Shown one piece after another: positions 1 to 7,212 of a DNA stretch of 7,961 bases; the stretch's first letter is position 1, and each line of letters begins with the position of its first letter. The DNA comes from JBAWVR01 sp037147155 (GTDB lineage: Bacteria > Patescibacteriota > Minisyncoccia > Phycocordibacterales > GWA1-40-21), in NCBI GenBank assembly GCA_037147155.1, contig JBAWVR010000035.1, positions 1-7,961 on the forward strand, written 5' to 3'. Below the pieces are notes generated by a model. The model made no database searches. It was given only the letters and a program-made list of their open reading frames with translations, and was not told where the DNA came from. The translations under genes were made by a program, and so were the position numbers.

Positions 1-1
1 C

Positions 2-7
2 TATAAA
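2..7 (+). promoter_or_regulatory. Possible -10 element of a leaderless hisS promoter
   Basis: TATAAA at 2-7 matches the sigma70 -10 consensus at five of six positions. It ends eight bases before the hisS ATG, so transcription would start about one base before, or at, the start codon. No SD lies in the 15 visible upstream bases. Any -35 box is outside the window, so this rests on one hexamer and on the same arrangement at three other genes here. Confidence 0.4.
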
Positions 8-15
8 CTATTTAT

Positions 16-1362
16 ATGAATAATCAAAAACAAAAAATCAGTACCGAGCCGTACAAGGGTGTGCGTGACTTCTTCCCAGAAGATATGTTCGTCCAGAACT
101 ATATATTCGACAAGATGAAGGATACCGTCAAAAAGTTTGGCTATGTGGAATATGGAGCATCTGTATTAGAATCAGCCGACCTTTATCGCGCCAAGTCTGG
201 CGAAGAAATCGTTAACGAACAGACTTACAACTTTATTGACCGTGGTGGTCGTGAAGTAGCTATGCGTCCAGAAATGACTCCTACCCTAGCTCGTATGATT
301 GCTGCTCGTCGCCGCGAACTCCCGACTCCGATTCGTTGGTTCTCCATTCCGAACCTTTTCCGCTATGAAAACCCTCAGCGTGGACGCCTCCGTGAACACT
401 GGCAATTGAACGTAGATATCTTTGGTGTCAAAGGGATTGAAGCCGAGACTGAAGTTATTTCCGTCGCTCATGAACTTATGAAAGCTTTTGGTTTCAAGGA
501 TAATGATTTTGAAGTTCGTATCAACAGCCGAAAAATCACTGATTATATTATTCGTGATGAATTTGCCCTAAATGAAGAAGATGGACACAAGATTGTAAAG
601 CTCCTAGACCGCAAAGCCAAACTTCCAAAGGAGGCTTTTGAAGAAGAAGTAAAAAATATTCTTGGCGACAAAGCTCAAGCTTTTTTCACAATTTTGAATT
701 CCAAAAACTTTGAAGAATTCGTCACCGCTATTCCATCAGTCGTGGATTTTTGTGATTGCAAAGGTGAAGTACCAGAAGACAAAAAAGAAATGGTCAAAGC
801 GATTGCCGAAATTCGCGAACTCATGGCCAGTCTCGAAGCGCTTGGTATTGGTAACGTAGTTTTTGACCAGACTATTATGCGCGGTTTTGATTATTACACT
901 GGTATTGTCTTTGAGATCTTTGACAACAATCCAGCCAACAAGCGCGCTGTCTTTGGTGGTGGTCGTTATGATGACCTGCTCGCTCTCTTTGGCAATGACA
1001 AAGTCCCAGCTGTTGGTTTTGGCACGGGCGACGTCATTATCCGCGATCTTATGGAGACTTATGGCACCTTACCAAAATACACCAATGAAACTAAACTCTA
1101 TATTTGTTTAGCAGAAGAAAGTGCTATGGGTTTTGCTCAGGAAACTGCTCAAGACTTGCGTGAAGACGGTATCAATGTAGCAATTGATTATTCCGGAAAA
1201 AAGATTGGCGACCAAATCAAAGCGGCTGATAAAATGGGTATTCCTTACATTGTAGTAATTGGCGGTGAGGAGGTTAAGACCGGTCAATTGAAGGTAAAAA
1301 ATATTGTGACTGGAGACGAGCAGACTGTTGCTGATACTGAATTAGCAAAATTATTAAAATAG
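16..1362 (+). CDS. hisS: Histidine--tRNA ligase (histidyl-tRNA synthetase)
   Basis: Cytoplasmic class II aminoacyl-tRNA synthetase that charges tRNA-His with histidine using ATP. At 448 residues it is close to the usual family length. Visible landmarks are RPEMTPTLAR (84-93), class II motif 2 FRYENPQRGR with REHWQ (115-130), the histidine-specific RGFDYYTG (289-296; its arginine corresponds to the catalytic Arg259 of the E. coli enzyme), GGGRYDDL (314-321), and a C-terminal anticodon-binding domain from about 358 to the end. Motif 3 is unusual: GFGTGDVIIRD (334-344) replaces the common GFAxGxER pattern, so the motif 3 arginine is not in its normal place. The N terminus EPYKGVRDFFPED (11-23) fits the start of the HisRS core, and the ATG at 16 leaves only a short 10-residue extension. 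An exonuclease-like gene follows 23 bases downstream and is probably co-transcribed. The family assignment is very secure; activity with the altered motif 3 is inferred. Confidence 0.96.
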   Translation: MNNQKQKISTEPYKGVRDFFPEDMFVQNYIFDKMKDTVKKFGYVEYGASVLESADLYRAKSGEEIVNEQTYNFIDRGGREVAMRPEMTPTLARMIAARRRELPTPIRWFSIPNLFRYENPQRGRLREHWQLNVDIFGVKGIEAETEVISVAHELMKAFGFKDNDFEVRINSRKITDYIIRDEFALNEEDGHKIVKLLDRKAKLPKEAFEEEVKNILGDKAQAFFTILNSKNFEEFVTAIPSVVDFCDCKGEVPEDKKEMVKAIAEIRELMASLEALGIGNVVFDQTIMRGFDYYTGIVFEIFDNNPANKRAVFGGGRYDDLLALFGNDKVPAVGFGTGDVIIRDLMETYGTLPKYTNETKLYICLAEESAMGFAQETAQDLREDGINVAIDYSGKKIGDQIKAADKMGIPYIVVIGGEEVKTGQLKVKNIVTGDEQTVADTELAKLLK

Positions 1363-1385
1363 TTTTTTAAAAGCTCTTAAACTAA

Positions 1386-1961
1386 ATGCGTAAGATTATT
1401 TTTGATATTGAAACTCAAAATACTTTTGAGGAGGCTGGTAGTTCTGACCCTGCCGATTTATCCATATCTGTGCTCTGTTATTATGATTCAGCTGATGATA
1501 GTTATCATTCACTGAAATATGATGAGTTGAACAAGTTTTGGCCAATAGCTGAACAAGCAGATTTATTGATTGGCTACAACTCAGACCACTTTGATATTCC
1601 ACTTCTTAATAAATATTACGCTGGAGATCTAACCAAAATCAAAAGTCTGGACTTATTGAGTGAAATCAAAAAATCACTCGGCCGTCGCATCAAAATGGAC
1701 ACTGTTGCTGAAGCCACTTTGGGTATCAACAAATCTGGTCATGGTCTCGAAGCAGTCGCCTGGTGGAAAAGTGGTGAGATAGACAAGATTATTAAATATT
1801 GTATAGATGACGTAAAAATCACTAAAGAAATTTACGACTATGCCATGAAAAATCAGTGTCTCAAGTATAAAGAATTTGGCGAAATCAAAACTATCAAAAT
1901 TGATACCAAGGATTGGGAAACCAAAGCAGACAGCAATATGACTTTTACATTACCGTTCTAA
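1386..1961 (+). CDS. DEDDy-type 3'-5' exonuclease domain protein (RNase H-like fold)
   Basis: A 191-residue stand-alone nuclease domain, probably a two-metal-ion 3'-5' exonuclease acting on DNA or RNA. All three exonuclease motifs are visible. Exo I is FDIET (6-10; D7 and E9 bind metal), Exo II is GYNSDHFDIPLL (63-74; N65 and D70, as in the NxxxFD of B-family polymerase proofreading domains), and Exo III is YCIDDV (138-143; Y138-x3-D142, hence DEDDy). There is no polymerase or helicase domain, so it resembles the YprB/RNase_H_2-type group of small proteins more than a polymerase. The start has no SD; the ATG at 1386 begins directly with the beta strand carrying Exo I, and 23 bases separate it from hisS, suggesting a two-gene transcript. 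A bidirectional terminator follows the stop by about 10 bases. The substrate cannot be read from the sequence. Confidence 0.85.
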   Translation: MRKIIFDIETQNTFEEAGSSDPADLSISVLCYYDSADDSYHSLKYDELNKFWPIAEQADLLIGYNSDHFDIPLLNKYYAGDLTKIKSLDLLSEIKKSLGRRIKMDTVAEATLGINKSGHGLEAVAWWKSGEIDKIIKYCIDDVKITKEIYDYAMKNQCLKYKEFGEIKTIKIDTKDWETKADSNMTFTLPF

Positions 1962-1971
1962 ACACAGGATA

Positions 1972-2004
1972 AAAACCGCCGTTCGCTCCGCGAGCGGCGG
2001 TTTT
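1972..2004. terminator. Bidirectional intrinsic terminator between convergent genes
   Basis: AAAACCGCCG (1972-1981) pairs with CGGCGGTTTT (1995-2004). The stem continues through a T-G wobble (1982/1994) and TCGC/GCGA (1983-1986/1990-1993) to a three-base TCC loop, giving 15 pairs. The A-tract on one side and T-tract on the other provide a U-tract for both strands, so it can end the hisS-exonuclease transcript from the left and the ZIP transcript from the right. Confidence 0.92.
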
Positions 2005-2013
2005 GCATTTAGT

Positions 2014-2790
2014 CTATTCGAGGAGCAAAAGACTAAACATTAATCCAACTCCAATTAAAATTGAAATCAACTGGACAAAAGAGTCCTTAATCCCCGTCTT
2101 CTTGTGGAGCTGTGGCACCAAATCAGAACCAGCAATGTAAATAAAGCCACCAACCGCTAGGGCTAATAGGTATGGAATAGCGGAAGTTACTTTCTCAACA
2201 AAAACCAAAGTAACCACGGCTCCGAGGATGGCAGTCAGAGCAGAAACAAAATTATAAAATAAGGCTTTAGTCTTGGAAAAACCAGAGTGAATCAAAATAG
2301 CAAAGTGGCCAAGCTCTTGAGGAATCTCGTGCAGAACCACAGCTAATGTAGTGGCCCAACCAACCGCTGGACCAGCCAAAAAAGATACTGCAATAATTAC
2401 ACCATCTATAAAATTGTGTACTCCGTCACCAAGAAGCACTACGTAACCAACCGGCTGAACCTTTTCACAATGTTCGCCTTCTTCATGATGAGTCTCTGTC
2501 TCTTCCAAGTCGTCACCATGTTCATGTCGCCAGTGGACAAACTTTTCCAAGATAAAGAAAATTAAGAGTCCGATCAAAACAAACGAAGCGGCACTTGTTC
2601 CAGAAATACTTTTTAAACTTTCTGGCAAAAGATGAATAAAAGCATCACCGAAGAGTGAACCAACGGACACACTAATCAAGACGAAAATCAAACGCTTGAG
2701 CCAGGCCTCTTTAATAAAGAAAAAAACAATGCCCAATAGAGATAAAAAACTAACCAAAACCACCGCCAGCAAGGTATTTAACCAAATCAT
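2014..2790 (-). CDS. ZIP-family divalent metal transporter (LIV-1/GufA-like)
   Basis: Integral membrane carrier expected to bring zinc or a related divalent metal (iron, manganese) into the cytoplasm. At 258 residues it has the usual size for bacterial ZIP proteins. Hydrophobic segments lie at about 4-26, 32-50, 66-83, 113-138, 143-168, 179-197, 204-222 and 237-257, giving the expected eight helices. The metal path is visible as HNFIDG (125-130) in helix 4 and HEIPQEL (154-160) in helix 5. GDAFIHLLPE (48-57) in helix 2 and YIAGSDLVPQLH (218-229) in helix 6 are also typical. The loop after helix 3 (86-108) is rich in His, Glu and Asp, a common metal-binding feature. One oddity: the motif ends GH (H162), where most relatives have GD. 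The ATG at 2788-2790 has no SD but sits just behind a promoter-like -10. The gene is divergent from the DsbA-like gene. Metal specificity is not determined. Confidence 0.93.
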   Translation of the reverse strand: MIWLNTLLAVVLVSFLSLLGIVFFFIKEAWLKRLIFVLISVSVGSLFGDAFIHLLPESLKSISGTSAASFVLIGLLIFFILEKFVHWRHEHGDDLEETETHHEEGEHCEKVQPVGYVVLLGDGVHNFIDGVIIAVSFLAGPAVGWATTLAVVLHEIPQELGHFAILIHSGFSKTKALFYNFVSALTAILGAVVTLVFVEKVTSAIPYLLALAVGGFIYIAGSDLVPQLHKKTGIKDSFVQLISILIGVGLMFSLLLLE

Positions 2791-2799
2791 AATAGAGCC

Positions 2800-2828
2800 A
2801 TTGTACTACAATTGGTTTACAATTTAAA
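2800..2828 (-). promoter_or_regulatory. Promoter of the ZIP gene (predicted, near-leaderless)
   Basis: On the minus strand TTTAAA (2823-2828) is a 4/6 -35 box, followed by a 17-base spacer and TACAAT (2800-2805), a 5/6 -10 box. The predicted transcription start, near 2793, lies about two bases before the ATG (2788-2790), so the mRNA would carry almost no leader. It overlaps the divergent promoter at 2812-2840. Confidence 0.6.
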
Positions 2829-2840
2829 GTGTGGTAAAAT
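2812..2840 (+). promoter_or_regulatory. Promoter of the DsbA-like gene (predicted, near-leaderless)
   Basis: TAAAAT (2835-2840) is a 5/6 -10 box with an extended TG (2832-2833) one base upstream. TTGGTT (2812-2817), a weak 3/6 -35 box, lies 17 bases before it. Eight bases separate the -10 from the ATG at 2849, so the transcript would start within a few bases of the start codon. No SD is present. Confidence 0.62.
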
Positions 2841-2848
2841 AGCGACAT

Positions 2849-3634
2849 ATGAATAAAGAAAATTTAAAGATTCCAATAGCCATAGTTTTGGCTGGAGCAT
2901 TAATCGCTTTAGCAGTTTATTTCTCTAACATTGTTCCTCAAAAAAGTTTAACCCCGACAGCAAAAGACAACTCGGCCAGTCTGTCACAAACTTTTTCTTT
3001 CGGACCAATCTCACCTATCAATGCCAAAGATCAAGTTTTGGGTAATCCAAACGCTGATTTAACCTTCGTAGTTTATTCAGATATGCAGTGCCCATATTGT
3101 AAGTCATACCATGTCACTATGAAAAAGATTGTTGATAACTATGCCAAGGATGGCAAAGTAGCCTTGGTGGTAAGAAATCTACCTCTATCTTCAATTCATC
3201 CATTTGCTCTACCTTCAGCTATAGCTAGTGAATGTGTGGCCAAACTTGGCGGCGCTGATAAATATTGGAAATATGTTGATAGTGCTTTTGCTGCTACCCT
3301 CGATAGCGAAGACACTATTATTAACTTGGCAGTTAAGGCTGGTGTTAAAAAGGATGATATTTCTGTTTGTATGAAGAGTGATGATATTAGCAGTTTGGTC
3401 AAAACTCAATCTGATGAAATGATCTCTGCTACCGGTGGTCGTATTGGAACACCTCACACTATTGTTTTTCTAAAGGAACCTTTGACTACTACAGGCAAAA
3501 ATAATATCAATTTGATGTTCTCAAAGATCGGCGGTGATGTAGATATTTCTGCTGATTCTAAAGAAATTGGTTTTGCCGGAAATATTCCTTTTGAACTCAT
3601 GAAGTTGTTTGTTGATACAGCGACTAAAAAATAG
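2849..3634 (+). CDS. Membrane-anchored DsbA/thioredoxin-like disulfide oxidoreductase
   Basis: Likely an extracytoplasmic thiol-disulfide oxidoreductase that introduces or shuffles disulfide bonds in exported proteins. The 261-residue protein starts with a short positive N terminus and one hydrophobic helix (about 8-28) ending in FSNIV. I see no signal-peptidase or lipobox site, so it is probably a signal anchor with the catalytic domain outside. After a polar linker (31-60) comes a thioredoxin fold with an alpha-helical insertion, as in the DsbA-like Thioredoxin_4 group: YSDMQCPYCK (76-85) holds the CPYC active site (C81, C84), and GTPHTIVF (200-207) holds the cis-proline loop (P202). A second cysteine pair, C129 and C174, may form a structural disulfide, as is common in this group. 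The start is fixed by the promoter just upstream. It stands alone; no DsbB- or VKOR-like partner is in the window, so its reoxidation route is unknown. Confidence 0.9.
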   Translation: MNKENLKIPIAIVLAGALIALAVYFSNIVPQKSLTPTAKDNSASLSQTFSFGPISPINAKDQVLGNPNADLTFVVYSDMQCPYCKSYHVTMKKIVDNYAKDGKVALVVRNLPLSSIHPFALPSAIASECVAKLGGADKYWKYVDSAFAATLDSEDTIINLAVKAGVKKDDISVCMKSDDISSLVKTQSDEMISATGGRIGTPHTIVFLKEPLTTTGKNNINLMFSKIGGDVDISADSKEIGFAGNIPFELMKLFVDTATKK

Positions 3635-3645
3635 AGACTAGACGC

Positions 3646-3676
3646 AAAACCGCCAACCCTTCGGGTTGGCGGTTTT
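3646..3676. terminator. Bidirectional intrinsic terminator between convergent genes
   Basis: AAAACCGCCAACCC (3646-3659) and GGGTTGGCGGTTTT (3663-3676) form a perfect 14-bp stem with a TTC loop. T- and A-tracts at the ends serve both strands. It lies 12 bases after the DsbA-like stop and 49 bases beyond the helicase stop, so it can end both transcripts. The outer AAAACCGCC/GGCGGTTTT arms match those of the terminator at 1972-2004. Confidence 0.94.
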
Positions 3677-3725
3677 CTATTTGCGGTCGATTTGTTGTAT
3701 TCGTTTAATTAGTATATTTGTTTAG

Positions 3726-6700
3726 CTATATCTTCCCCGTCAGTAAATCCTCCTCAAACTCTTTAATATTTTCTAGATTATTCTTATCCTTGTATTTGGA
3801 CACATCAGGTAAATCTAGATTCATAATCTTTTGATAGACAACAGCAATTAACTTTTTCAAACGCTCCACCTTGTCTTCATCAAAACCCATCTCAAGTGTG
3901 GCAATTTTGCCAGTCTTCTTGTCTGGTTCCACAAACTCTAGAATGCCCATCTTGGCTGTATATTTGTCTGCCAAATCGCGAGAATTTTCTACTAAAAGCT
4001 TGTAATACAAAAGCTGTCTTTCATATTCATAAAGCTTGGTCTTATCATAATCATCCCCCGCATCCCATTCATCACGTGCTTTGCCGGTTTTGTAATCATA
4101 GACCGTCACTTCACTACCGGTTGTGGCAATCTTATCAATCTTACCTGTGAGATGTGCTCCGAGAATATTTACACCCTGATCACGGAAGTTAAACTCCACC
4201 AAATCTTTGGCATTGAAATGAGTGGCTCGGTCTTTTAAGAAAGTCGGCAAACAATTGAGTCCGCGTTCTTCATACAAAGCATAATCCTCTGGAGCCAATC
4301 TTTCCTTTCTCAAAAACTTTTTAAACCATTCACACACCTCGTCGTTCTTCGGCATCTTACTCTCCTTCTTCAAATATAAAGAAATGTTTTCCAAGGTAGA
4401 GTGAATAGCCGAACCATAAGAACCTGACGGTGATTTGGCCTGTGGAAAACGCAAAAGGTTTTGTTCCAAGAAATATTGTGGACCTCCCTTCTCCACATTT
4501 AGAAAGTTATTGAGATGAGTGACGGACATCTGATACTCGTCGAGGAGTGACAACAAAAGCTTTTTCTCTTCGCCCAAAAATGGAGCGGTATGATATTTCA
4601 GCCATGACGCCGTCAAAACTTCTTTGGTTTCTGGAAAAGTTTCTTCGTCAGCTTTTGGATTATCTAAATAGACTTTCTTCAAAGCTTCACGAGACAAAAC
4701 TTTTTCTTCGCCTTCTTCGGCAATAAGAAAACGCAAACGAGATGAGAGCCCACCGTCCTCTTCGGTCTCATAGGAGGTCAGGAACAAGTGGCGACGAGCG
4801 CGAGTAATAGCGACATAAAACAAACGCAATTGATCATCTTCATTGTCTCCCGCTGGTTTGATTGGCAAATTGGACGGCAAGACCAATCGTGAGACCATGC
4901 CACGTCCAGCCCAAATCTTGTCCTGGCAAGACAGAACAAAAACTGTATTAAACTCCAAACCTTTGGCACCATGCGCAGTCATCAGATTCACAGCGTCACC
5001 CATTTTAGCAAACGGACTTTTATCATTGAGTGACAAATCATTCTTCTCGTGTAAATCCACAAACTGAATTAAATCTTTGATAGTCAAAACTTCACCCTTT
5101 TTATATTCGCGCAAAGCATTTACAAACACTCGCAAACTAGACAAGAAAGACAGGTATTCAGCTCGAGCGTGCTCAAATCTGTCTTGGCTAAAATAGTAAC
5201 TTTTGAATGGCGAAATAAATTCATTGTCAGCCGAACAAACTTGGAATTTTGGTTTGTTTTCAGTATCTGTATCATCATCCTCATTTTCTGCGGAAAGCGG
5301 CATTTTAGCCCCAACCAAGTCGTCTAAAATGCGCTCCAAAGGCTCTATTTGAGCCCTAGTGCCTAGATTTACGAGGAAGCGCCCAACTTGTTTGACCTGC
5401 TTATCGGGGTAGTCTAGCATGACTTCTAGCCAGTTTTTCTTGCCGAAACTTCGGCCAGCTTCTAGAGACACTCGCCAGATAGTTTCGCGTGGAATTGCCC
5501 AAAACGGGAAGGCTAAAATCTGGGGCAAAAGTTCATCCGCCTCGTCTTTATATTTATCAACCAGAGATGAAATAAAGCGAGACAAAATAATCAGCTGAGC
5601 AATGTGTGGTTCTTTGAAAACATTTTGTTCACGTTCATAGCGAATCGGTACACCAGCTCCTTGCATATATGATACCAATTCTTCCAACTGCCAATGCTTG
5701 CGCGCAATGACGGCGATCTCGGCTGGATTCTCTCCTGCCTCGATTCGTCTTTTTATTTCTCTCGAAACAAAATGATATTCATGAGCACTAGTTGGAAAAT
5801 CTTTACGGACAATATCACCCTGATGGATTTCTGGATTGGAAGCAATTAAATTCTTTTCAATCTCCGGCAAAAGGTTTTCTAGACGGTCTTTACCCTTGCG
5901 AATAATATGAGAAGCAATGTCTAAAATGTCTTGGTGGGAGCGATAGTTCTTGGTCATAGTCACCACCTCCACATCATTAAACATTTTTTTGAAGTTGATG
6001 ATATTGGAAATCTCGGCGCCTTGGAATTTGTAAATCGCTTGGTCATCATCCCCCACCACCATAATATTTGGCTTGCCTTCATTGACCGGTGCATCACTAA
6101 CCAAACGCAAAATTTTCATCTGGGCATCGTTGGTATCTTGAAACTCATCCACCAAAACATATTGATATTGTTCTTGAATCTCGTAACGCAATTCTGGATT
6201 ATTTTTTAGCACGCGCAAAACATCGAGAATCATATCGTCAAAATCATAATAGCCATGAGCATGCATTTGCTCACGATAGGTAGCGTAGATTTTACCCAAA
6301 GCCTGCATCTTCTCTAGATATACAGTGTCTTTCAAAACTTTGCCATTATTATCTTCTGACTTGCACCAAGTATCGCGCCATTTAGCAATCGGTTTGGTAT
6401 TCTCTTCTTGTAGCGCTTCTTCAGCCGCTTTGCTTAGTGATTCTCCAGCCATAGTGGCCAAATTTTTAAAACCTTCAATTGGGAAATCCAAACCTTGTTT
6501 TTCACCTAGTTCAATCATCTGATCAGCTGCCACGGAAAATCTCATCAGATCATTTTTATTGAGACGACCTTCAAATAGACCGTCAATAATTTTATTGAGT
6601 TGTTTTAAAACTCGATCATTGTGAGCTAGAATATCGCCAAAATCTTCTGGCTCTAAACCGGCTTTTTTTAAGTAAGCGATAGTTTTTAAACAGTCTTTCA

Positions 6701-7169
6701 AAAAGACAAAACCTTGTTCTGGATGATAGGAACGAAGTGGATGTTTGGCTGGCAAAGCCGTAAAAATCTCCTCCATGATTTGAATCTGGGTAAGTTCGTC
6801 GGCTGGAGAATAAAAAGCGGCCCCATAAAAATATTCTGGGTATTTCTGAATAATATCTGTACAAAAACCATGGAAAGTATAAATCGCCACACGGTAGGCT
6901 TCGGTACCAATCAGTCCAGCTAAACGTTTGCGCATGTTGGTGGCGGCGGCCTCGGTAAAAGTTAAACACAAAATGTTGCTAGCCAAGACTTGAGTCTCGG
7001 TGAGAATTCGGCCAATACGCAAAGACAAAATTTCTGTCTTGCCTGAGCCTGGACCAGCAATGACTAAAAGCGGGCCTTCGATACTATCCACGGCGCGTTT
7101 TTGCTCAGGATTTAGCTTTTGATAACGCTTCTCAAAATTCTCATTGTTGGTTTTAATTTCAGATTTCAT
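3726..7169 (-). CDS. UvrD/Rep-type DNA helicase fused to a C-terminal RecB-like nuclease
   Basis: A 1147-residue superfamily 1A helicase-nuclease, probably a DNA end-processing enzyme for double-strand break repair. Helicase motifs in order: Q motif LNPEQKRAV (19-27), Walker A AGPGSGKT (38-45), Ia LTFTEAAATNMRKRL (69-83), Ib YTFHGFC (97-103), II VDEFQDTN (340-347), III GDDDQAIYKFQGA (373-385), IV NYRS (408-411), V MTAHGAKGLEF (730-740) and VI FYVAITRARRHL (784-795). An acidic linker lies at about 627-637 in the 2B region. From about 880 there is a PD-(D/E)XK domain: SAIHSTLE (920-927, H923), TGKID (1008-1012, D1012), YDYKTGK (1024-1030, with D-Y-K at 1024-1026 as D1024/K1026) and QLLYY (1052-1056). 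These match the active-site pattern of RecB, AddA and AdnB nucleases. I see no iron-sulfur cysteine cluster. The start at 7169 is chosen over an ATG at 7310, because the longer form would run through a terminator, the promoter and the neighbouring gene. No second AddB/AdnA-like subunit is in the window. Confidence 0.93.
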   Translation of the reverse strand: MKSEIKTNNENFEKRYQKLNPEQKRAVDSIEGPLLVIAGPGSGKTEILSLRIGRILTETQVLASNILCLTFTEAAATNMRKRLAGLIGTEAYRVAIYTFHGFCTDIIQKYPEYFYGAAFYSPADELTQIQIMEEIFTALPAKHPLRSYHPEQGFVFLKDCLKTIAYLKKAGLEPEDFGDILAHNDRVLKQLNKIIDGLFEGRLNKNDLMRFSVAADQMIELGEKQGLDFPIEGFKNLATMAGESLSKAAEEALQEENTKPIAKWRDTWCKSEDNNGKVLKDTVYLEKMQALGKIYATYREQMHAHGYYDFDDMILDVLRVLKNNPELRYEIQEQYQYVLVDEFQDTNDAQMKILRLVSDAPVNEGKPNIMVVGDDDQAIYKFQGAEISNIINFKKMFNDVEVVTMTKNYRSHQDILDIASHIIRKGKDRLENLLPEIEKNLIASNPEIHQGDIVRKDFPTSAHEYHFVSREIKRRIEAGENPAEIAVIARKHWQLEELVSYMQGAGVPIRYEREQNVFKEPHIAQLIILSRFISSLVDKYKDEADELLPQILAFPFWAIPRETIWRVSLEAGRSFGKKNWLEVMLDYPDKQVKQVGRFLVNLGTRAQIEPLERILDDLVGAKMPLSAENEDDDTDTENKPKFQVCSADNEFISPFKSYYFSQDRFEHARAEYLSFLSSLRVFVNALREYKKGEVLTIKDLIQFVDLHEKNDLSLNDKSPFAKMGDAVNLMTAHGAKGLEFNTVFVLSCQDKIWAGRGMVSRLVLPSNLPIKPAGDNEDDQLRLFYVAITRARRHLFLTSYETEEDGGLSSRLRFLIAEEGEEKVLSREALKKVYLDNPKADEETFPETKEVLTASWLKYHTAPFLGEEKKLLLSLLDEYQMSVTHLNNFLNVEKGGPQYFLEQNLLRFPQAKSPSGSYGSAIHSTLENISLYLKKESKMPKNDEVCEWFKKFLRKERLAPEDYALYEERGLNCLPTFLKDRATHFNAKDLVEFNFRDQGVNILGAHLTGKIDKIATTGSEVTVYDYKTGKARDEWDAGDDYDKTKLYEYERQLLYYKLLVENSRDLADKYTAKMGILEFVEPDKKTGKIATLEMGFDEDKVERLKKLIAVVYQKIMNLDLPDVSKYKDKNNLENIKEFEEDLLTGKI

Positions 7170-7176
7170 TAGGTAA

Positions 7177-7204
7177 ATTATAGCACCAGAACGAGGTAGT
7201 TCAA
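7177..7204 (-). promoter_or_regulatory. Promoter of the helicase-nuclease gene (leaderless)
   Basis: The minus strand carries a perfect TATAAT (7177-7182) with an extended TGC immediately before it (7183-7185). A 4/6 -35 box, TTGAAC (7199-7204), lies 16 bases upstream. Seven bases separate the -10 from the ATG at 7167-7169, placing the start of transcription at or one base before the start codon. No SD exists. It begins eight bases after the terminator of the upstream gene, marking an independent transcription unit. Confidence 0.8.
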
Positions 7205-7212
7205 AACCATTG

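Noticed and set aside
286..1111. Other open frames inside hisS (286-471 on minus, 863-1111 on plus)
   Set aside because: They lie wholly inside a well-supported gene, have no start signals and no recognisable domains.
1363..1385. Separate promoter or terminator between hisS and the exonuclease gene
   Set aside because: Only a run of T and a weak A/T hairpin are present, with no -10 at the spacing seen elsewhere, so co-transcription is simpler.
3896..6969. Many open frames of 60-117 residues within the helicase gene on both strands
   Set aside because: All are shadows of the helicase coding sequence, which shows every expected motif in its own frame.
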